From Mercenaria mercenaria (taxonomy: Eukaryota; Mollusca; Bivalvia; Venerida; Veneridae), in assembly GCF_021730395.1 (NCBI RefSeq), contig NC_069371.1, positions 53,950,001-54,014,000 of the forward strand: a DNA stretch of 64,000 nucleotides, in the 5' to 3' direction. Each line of letters starts with the position of its first letter. The first letter of the stretch is position 1. Positions 58,213 through 64,000 of the stretch are shown here, piece after piece. A program made the position numbers and the translations under genes. The notes beneath the pieces are model-generated. The model worked only from the letters and a program-made list of their open reading frames with translations. It made no database searches and was not told where the DNA came from.

Positions 58213-58292
58213 TGACCGCGTCGGGAGTCGAACCCCGGACCACCGCGGCAATAAAGACATTTTCCGGTCGGCGTAACCAATAGCGCTATAGC
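58213..58292 (-). mobile_element. tRNA-like sequence, probably a SINE head or tRNA pseudogene
   Basis: The reverse complement reads 'agctatagcgctattggtta' 'cgccg' (A box) and 'ggtccggggttcgactcccg' 'acgcggtc' (T arm and B box). The T stem pairs, but I see no matching 5' acceptor strand and the anticodon arm is poor, so a functional tRNA gene is unlikely. A T-rich run follows on its 3' side. Confidence 0.6.
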
Positions 58293-58341
58293 TGAAGTAG
58301 TGAATAATGATTTCAAAATATAGATATTTATAATCGAGACA

Positions 58342-58400
58342 GTTTACCTGGAGTAAAAGCGTGACAAGAGACAGTTTACCTGGAGTAAAAGCGTTACAAA
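58342..58400 (+). repeat. Two-unit tandem repeat (~32 bp)
   Basis: 'gagacagtttacctggagta' followed by 'aaagcgt' occurs twice in succession, then a small 'aaaagcg...cgctttt' hairpin. Confidence 0.85.
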
Positions 58401-59448
58401 CGCTTTTCGATTTTCATCGTAAAAAGTAGTAAAAAACAGCAAATCGTATGTGTTTCCGTAACATAAAGTTTGTTAGTAATTAAGTTTTGAAGCCTTCTTA
58501 AAAAATATAGCATTTATTTCAAGATATCTAAAAAATGTGTGTGTGTTTTTTTTTGTTGTCGAACCATCTGGAGGCATGCCGCTTTAAATAGATAAACATG
58601 TTGTAAAATGCAAACGTCTAGTCTAGTGCACTCATGCATATATGGAATGCCTAATGAGCTTGAAAAACGATATACATATGCATGAATTTGGGAAAAGTCA
58701 GGTGATTATTTTGCATCATTGTGACTCTCTGCTGAAACAAAGTGCAAGGATGAAACTTTTAGAGCACTTCTGATAGAAACAAACTGATAGGAATTTTCAA
58801 TTAATTCGTAGACTAGCTTTACAACTTTGTTCCCGATCTGCGCAATCTAGTATAAGTAATCCAGTAAAATATCTGCTAGCAAATAAAATGACTTCTACTG
58901 TACAAAAATATTTGTTATTTAATAGACATAGTCACGCGCATGTTGCCCAGTCTTGACTGTAAAATCATCGTTAAGTGCAAAAAGATCTATAGATCATTAA
59001 GCAGAATTTTTATGATCTATAATATATGAGATATCATTGATAAAAAAATATAATATTTACATGCTTAAACGTACTTTTTTACGTTTACCGAGATGATATC
59101 TTGTTGAAAATGAATATTCTTGTTCTTGAAATGATACACATAGTTTCAAATAAAAAATGTTCATTATATACTTAAGAATTATAAAAATAAATCAACTACG
59201 AAACATATCGTACACAAAGACGTTAGTGACATAGGCCAGTTTGCGTATCCCTTACTTAGACGACTAACAATTTCAGATTTGGTACATTTGTAGCAGATTC
59301 ATTATCTTTTAAAATGATATAGATTTAAGACGTAGATGTGTTGGCTAGTTTTAAAATTACGATATCAGTCTACGAATTATATGAACGACCCTCATATATA
59401 GCTAGCAATATTGTAAACATAGCGAGTAAGATCAGTTTACAGGTCATA
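58401..59448. other. No recognised feature (1.0 kb)
   Basis: Low-GC spacer; nothing identified. Confidence 0.4.
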
Positions 59449-59584
59449 GGCTAGAGTAGGTTATAGAGAATTAACACCTAGAGTAGATTATAGAGAATTA
59501 ACACCTAGAGTAGATTATAGAGAATTAACACCAATTGTTTGCATAGGCTAGAGTAGATTATAGGGAATTAACTCCAATTGTTTG
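59449..59584 (+). repeat. ~27-bp tandem repeat, 4 units
   Basis: 'tagagtagattatagagaat' followed by 'taacacc' is repeated. The last two copies are separated by a duplicated 'aattgtttgcata' block. Confidence 0.92.
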
Positions 59585-59639
59585 CAAAACGTCTTGCTAC
59601 GTTTCGCATCTGATTTATAAAACAAATTTTAGCAATAGA

Positions 59640-60175
59640 CGCCCAAAACGATATTTAGAAGAGTTATGGCCATTGATTTGCTGTAATTCAACTTGTCTAC
59701 ACCAAACTTTACAAAAATGATCATTGCTAAGCCTAGTTGTGCATATCATCGGTATATTCCGGTTCATTGTTTTTCAGCATTATCAGTTATTGCACGTAAT
59801 TCGTTATTTTTTATGATGTTTAGTCACTTTTTTTTGTATAATCCGGCGGATTTTGACTAAACCTTACTGGAATCATCAGTACCAAGTGGCATTATGCACA
59901 CTTTCGGCATGTTCTGCTTAATTTACTTTCAACAGATTACACTACTGCTGAATACAGTTAGGCTGAATTTCACCAAAACCTCACGAGTGATTCGTGTGAA
60001 GCATAGATGTGCATATTATCTGCTCTGACTAAATGATTTTTAGAGGAGTCTTGGCCCTTAATTTTTCATATACTTTGATCTGTGTTACTTGTCCTATACC
60101 ACTGATTGGAATTCCACCTAACTTCGCATGAGTTACCACCACCAAGCCTAGTTGTGTATATCATTGAAATGTTAT
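59640..60175 (+). repeat. Diffuse molluscan tandem repeat, ~190-bp period
   Basis: The phrases 'gagttatggccattgattt', 'aagcctagttgtgcatatca' and 'aacttc..atgagt' recur as 'gagtcttggcccttaatttt', 'aagcctagttgtgtatatca' and 'acttcgcatgagttac'. A middle unit is recognisable at 'agcatagatgtgcatattat'. This is a strongly drifted array of a type I recall as common in bivalves. Confidence 0.6.
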
Positions 60176-62180
60176 GGCACTTAAGTTAAGTTGTGGCATT
60201 CTACAATTTCTGCATGGTGTGTGGTGGGAGACATACGTTTTTCGTGAAAAATAACCTCTAGTTGGTGAATAATGTTTGCGTCATAGACATCTCGCTAAGG
60301 TGTTTGAATATTTTCGGTTATTACGAGTAGAAGAAGTCACACTGAATATGTCATTTAGGTTGTCAATATTTAAGCATCGTGAAAAGCTTTGCACCTGCGC
60401 ATAAAAGTTCAATGGTCTGATTTTTAATCACTACCATGGTTGATAATAGTTTGGTTAACTTGCGTTACTACAGGACCAAGAAACTTTCTACGAAATTAAC
60501 TTTACTGAATTAACAACTTAAGTCACCCTCAAGATGCAGGAGTATCGAAAGTTACACTCTGAGTTAAAACGTAGCTAGCATATGCTACCTCTTCGCTATG
60601 AAACTGACAAATTGTATTACGACACTCGTTCGATATCAAACTAAGAAATTGGCCAAATTACAACATAATTAACAATGAAACTAATAGCTTAAGTTAGCCT
60701 CTAACTATGAAACTATAAACTTTTTCAGTTACATTTGAAAGTGGGTGCATGTTATTGGCAGTCATATTTACAACATGCATTTTGTGATACTGTGAATATG
60801 TTTATTCTATAAATATATTGATATTACTTTTGTCACAAGAAATAAAAAATATTGACAATACTAGTATCATAATGTGGCACAGATGGGTACCATGGTATTA
60901 CAAGTTGCATTTAACAGTGTCCTCAAACGGATTATCAATGTTAATCCAACTGAGCTGATAGGTCATGACCCAACCATAAAACTAAACAGAACCGTAAATT
61001 CAAAACAGAAACACTAGTAAAATAAATGGTTATTTAACTAGAGCCTATAGTGTCTGCATAGCTGAAAAAAAAATGAAATAAATACTTTGCAAATTCAAAT
61101 ATAAAATCCAGTGAGATCCTTTAAAACAGTTTGTTTTCTATGACATGCCTAAACGAAAGGCATATTAAAGACGTCAGTATAGCTTATTTACAGTGGCATA
61201 AATATAAATCAATCAGGTAAATAACATCGGCAGTTTGATGCTTCATGATTTGAGAACGGTTCAAGACCTTTTATTGTCTCAAAATGGTAATAATTAATTA
61301 ATTCGTTCAACAGTGGGTAATAAAGAATAAAAAACGGCAACCGTTGTTCAGATATGGGCTGAAAAATCAGACAGATCGTTGAAAGTGGCTGTAGGGAAAA
61401 GTCTGAGAAAATTTGAGACATTGATCGCGGTGCAAATTAGACCATAATGTTACAATTATTTGAATTTCTTCTTGTTACTGTCGTGCCGAGTCACTGTTGA
61501 ATAATATTTAGTTATGGAATAGACGTCTATAAACAATAATTTTGAAATTCTGTACTTTTTTCTATTATTTTGAAATAGATTATAAGACATTCAAGACGAA
61601 AGTTGATGGTAATTTCGTGAGAATAACAATCTTGGCGATGAGCTTGTTTCAGAAATAATGACGTGTATGAAGGAGAAACAAATTGAAATCAAGTTCATTC
61701 TAATACAATCCTAAATATTTTTTCTTTTGTGATTTTATCATAAAACTGTAGAGCTCGTTTTCTGTTTACTGTGAAATTGCAGATGTTTTATAATTCTACT
61801 TTTAAGAACTAAAACTCCAGAAGCTATAATTTTCAGATGCCTAAAACGATCAATAACAATTGCAAGTATTTCTCAATTATACACTATGAAATTTAAATGA
61901 ATTACGAAAGAGCTTTTTCTTTTATAAAACAATGGAAATGCCAAAAGAATAATTTTCCTGATTTCACGTGGCGGAGTGTTTCAAACGTTATACAATTTTG
62001 CTTTAATATCTATTATTTTTTCATAACGAAAATGATAAAAGTGTTGTAAGGACTTTTGACGTATATATTTTTTTTTTAAATATAATGCAATGATGGATGT
62101 AGTCTTAGCTTTTTGATGCTTACACCGGACCGCTGTGAAATACTGAGACTCAATGGAACAATATGTCAGCGTTTTTATCA
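60176..62180. other. No recognised feature (2.0 kb)
   Basis: AT-rich; frames of 70-72 codons on the minus strand have no motif. Confidence 0.4.
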
Positions 62181-62186
62181 GAAAGA

Positions 62187-62690
62187 AGATCTGCACCAAG
62201 TCACGATCTCAGTCATTGTCACCTTGTTAAACCAACTCACGATCTCAGTCACTGTCACCTTGATACACCAAGTCACGATCTCAGTCACTGTCACCTTGAT
62301 ACACCAAGTCACGATCTCAGTCACTGTCACCTTGATACACCAAGTCACGATCTCAGTCACTGTCACCTTGCTACACCAAGTCACGATCTCAGTCACTGTC
62401 ACCTTGCTACACCAAGTCACAATCTCAGCCACTGTCACCTTGATACACCAAGTCACGATCACAGCCACTGTCACCTTGATACACCAAGTCACGATCTCAG
62501 CCACTGTCACCTTGATACACCAAGTCACGATCTCAGTCACTGTCACCTTGATACACCAAGTCACGATCTCAGTCACTGTCAACTTGATAAAATAGAGAGA
62601 AGATCTGCACCAAGTCACGATTTCAGTCACTGCCACATTGATAATACACGATCTCAGTCACTGTCACCTTGATAATACACGTTATCGCAT
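62187..62690 (+). repeat. 36-bp tandem array, ~11 units plus 30-bp variants
   Basis: Unit: 'caccaagtcacgatctcagt' 'cactgtcaccttgata'. Because 36 is divisible by 3, frames stay open in several phases on both strands (152-169 codons, for example HQVTISVTVTLI repeats). These are not genes. The array is bounded on both sides by 'agaagatctgcaccaagtca', and its right end switches to a 30-bp unit with 'taatacacgatctcag'. Confidence 0.95.
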
Positions 62691-62769
62691 AGTGCAGCAG
62701 TTTTCCTTTGATCTTTGCAGTATGTTAAACATGGTAACACACATTAATACTACAAAATCTGTGCTGATA

Positions 62770-62895
62770 TTTTACAAAACTGTTACGATATATATCAACA
62801 CAGAAATCTCTATAGTGTTTCATTGGAAAAAAAAAACTGTTGCGATATATATCAGCACAGTAAAACTGTTCAGATATATATCGCAACACTTTTTC
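62770..62895. repeat. Repeated gatatatatc hairpin words
   Basis: 'actgttgcgatatatatcag' 'cacagt' faces 'actgttcagatatatatcgc' 'aacac', forming an inverted pair. A third related copy, 'actgttacgatatatatcaa' 'cacag', lies ~65 bp upstream. Confidence 0.75.
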
Positions 62896-63352
62896 TCTAT
62901 TGAGGTCCTATCAAGGGAGTATATTTTTTTCCTTTCAAAGAAAAGATTATTTTAGCTCCAATTTACAGTTCACAGAGAAAGAATTATCACAAACACCTAC
63001 ATTTATAAAGTAAAAGAATAAATGAACTAGAATATTTCAAAAACTCGATAGTTCATGAAATATATGAAATTCTGAGATTTCCAAATTTGACTTTTTTTTT
63101 TACAAACAAAACAACAAGTTTTACAATGTTTGGCCAATGAAATGCAAAGATTTAAAACCAATGCAGACATCTGTTGGATACTTTTATCTGGGGAACACAT
63201 TTTCTATAACAGAAGTTTTAGTGTTTCAGTCAGCGAGGCGCAGAAAGGGAATCAAAAGAGTAAAACTAATAATTAACAAATTTAAATGAAAATAATATAT
63301 AAATTTTAATGATAAAACTTTGTGATAAAACAGTTATAATATGTGATGCTCG
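62896..63352. other. Spacer between the two 36-bp arrays
   Basis: AT-rich, nothing identified beyond the hairpin words on its left and the palindrome on its right. Confidence 0.4.
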
Positions 63353-63497
63353 TGTGTTACGAGGATATATCAGAGCTAGGGGAACATCTCGGTATTTTTC
63401 TCTGCACATATCGTCGAGGCCGGTAGGCCGAGACAGATATGTGCAGAGAAAAATACCGAGATGTACCCCTAGCTCTGATATATCCTGGTAATACACT
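63353..63497. repeat. Near-perfect ~145-bp palindrome (MITE-like)
   Basis: Arms 'atatatcagagctagggga' 'acatctcggtatttttctct' 'gcacatatc' (63365-63412) and their reverse complement (63437-63484) differ at one position. The loop region 'gtcgaggccggtaggccgag' 'ac' is itself nearly self-complementary. The outer part, 'gtgttacgagg' against 'gtattaccagg', extends the arms to ~60 bp. Frames on both strands here are palindrome artefacts. Confidence 0.9.
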
Positions 63498-63511
63498 CTC
63501 ACACATACTAT

Positions 63512-63680
63512 AACTATTACATATCAGTCTCTGTCACCTTGATAATACACGATCTCAGTCACTGTCACCTTGATAATACACGATCTCAGTCACTGTCACC
63601 TTGATAATACACGTTCTCAGTCACTGTAACCTTGATCTACACCAAGTCACGATCTCAGTCACTGTCACCTTGATACAATT
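63512..63680 (+). repeat. Second array of the 36/30-bp family
   Basis: Four units of 'cagtcactgtcaccttgata' 'atacacgatct' (30-31 bp), then one 36-bp unit with 'caccaagtcacgatctcagt'. Same family and same strand as 62187-62690. Confidence 0.93.
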
Positions 63681-63739
63681 AATCAGCCTTACATCGACAC
63701 AAACGTAAAGATAAGGTACACCGATAGAAGTAGAGTCGT

Positions 63740-63767
63740 TTATTTTGGTTTTTATTTTCCATATCAT
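63740..63767 (-). terminator. Candidate polyadenylation signals of the VWC-like gene
   Basis: On the minus strand, just after the stop codon, AATAAA occurs twice within 30 bp (plus-strand TTTATT at 63740-63745 and 63751-63756). Confidence 0.5.
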
Positions 63768-63916
63768 TTAAACATTTTCAGGAACTTTTTCCACTGGTAA
63801 ACAGAACATCTCAGTGCATATTATCATACCCTGATGACACCCACATGTGTTGCAACCGTCTAGTGCCTTGAAAGATTCTCCTTCGTGGTACGTGTGGTTT
63901 CCATAGTTACACGTGA
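63768..63916 (-). CDS. Terminal coding exon with a VWC/pacifastin-like cysteine-rich domain (partial gene)
   Basis: On the minus strand 'cttttgtttcaag' is a good acceptor (polypyrimidine then AG at 63917-63918). From there an open exon of 149 bases (two bases of a split codon plus 49 codons) runs to TAA at 63768-63770. It encodes CNYGNHTYHEGESFKALDG and then CNTCGCHQGMIICTEMFC, ending LPVEKVPENV. Cysteine spacing is C-x18-C-x2-C-x-C-x6-C-x4-C. The CNTCxC...G...CTxxxC core is shared by pacifastin-type inhibitor domains and by single VWC domains; the long first gap and GESFK phrase favour VWC. Such domains are extracellular. The upstream exons, including any signal peptide, lie beyond 64000. 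AATAAA signals follow the stop. Confidence 0.82.
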
Positions 63917-64000
63917 CTTGAAACAAAAGAATAATGTGGATTCAGCTTTAAAATGACGCTACGGGTAATACTAAAAGAGAAAAGTGTTTTGAAATTATCA

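Noticed and set aside
58213-58292. Functional tRNA gene
   Set aside because: A and B boxes and a T stem are visible, but the acceptor strands do not pair and the anticodon arm is poor. It is more likely a SINE head or pseudogene.
62113-62672. Open frames of 152-169 codons encoding 12-residue repeats on both strands
   Set aside because: They arise because the DNA repeat is 36 bp long, a multiple of three. The frames are open in several phases and on both strands, with no start context or splice evidence.
62187-62690. CRISPR-like regular repeats
   Set aside because: Units abut with no unique spacers, and the context is an animal genome. It is a plain tandem array.

Overview
This window looks like AT-rich intergenic DNA from a bivalve mollusc. 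The evidence is several tRNA-derived SINEs of molluscan type, diffuse ~150-190 bp tandem repeats containing 'aaggtcaaggtcac'-like and 'aagcctagttgtgcatat' phrases, CA/GT microsatellites, an APE-type LINE, a Penelope-like fragment, and an intron-containing cysteine-rich exon. I cannot name the species. There are no operons, bacterial promoters or CRISPR arrays, and nearly all short open frames are chance or repeat-driven.

Layout. 1-14.8 kb: a Penelope-like RT remnant (1-555, minus), a 47-bp tandem array (3173-3598), dispersed duplicated repeats (4835-5320 against inverted 9770-10255; 2370-3010 against 8125-8870), two SINEs (9016-9291 with a perfect 12-bp target duplication; 10381-10656), a LINE RT fragment ending in a tight palindrome, and a ~550-bp inverted duplication of an exon-like segment (11941-12480 / 13770-14310). 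14.8-21.3 kb: a nearly complete LINE (endonuclease, RT, C-terminal zinc knuckle) interrupted by two DNA transposons whose removal with one target copy restores the reading frame. 21.5-25.9 kb: a 4.5-kb foldback element made almost entirely of ~57-60 bp repeats in two opposed arms. 26.2-28.2 kb: a decayed hAT-type transposase gene. 28.7-32.9 kb: a composite structure in which two copies of a ~0.6-kb TIR element flank three TTAA-bounded tandem units (804, 1105 and 1105 bp). A third copy of the TIR element stands alone at 38.4 kb. 33-50 kb: mostly featureless AT-rich sequence with old repeats. 50.4-51.4 kb: a second element sharing termini and target-duplication length with the one inside the LINE. 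52.4-55.5 kb: an inverted pair of GGAGTGGAGTC minisatellites bounding ~2.9 kb. 57.5-60.2 kb: old SINE or tRNA-like pieces and diffuse tandem repeats. 62.2-63.7 kb: two arrays of one 36-bp family around short palindromes. 63.77-63.92 kb: the last coding exon of a host gene on the minus strand, encoding a VWC/pacifastin-like six-cysteine domain, with the rest of the gene beyond the right edge.

The strongest candidates for something undescribed are: (a) a family of non-autonomous palindromic DNA transposons with 5-bp target duplications and ends of consensus CACGGSTRSTAAACGC, present twice; (b) the 4.5-kb foldback array; and (c) the composite MITE/TTAA-unit structure, whose flanks fit integration of a circular repeat molecule into a resident MITE. 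All calls rest on reading the sequence. No database search was possible.
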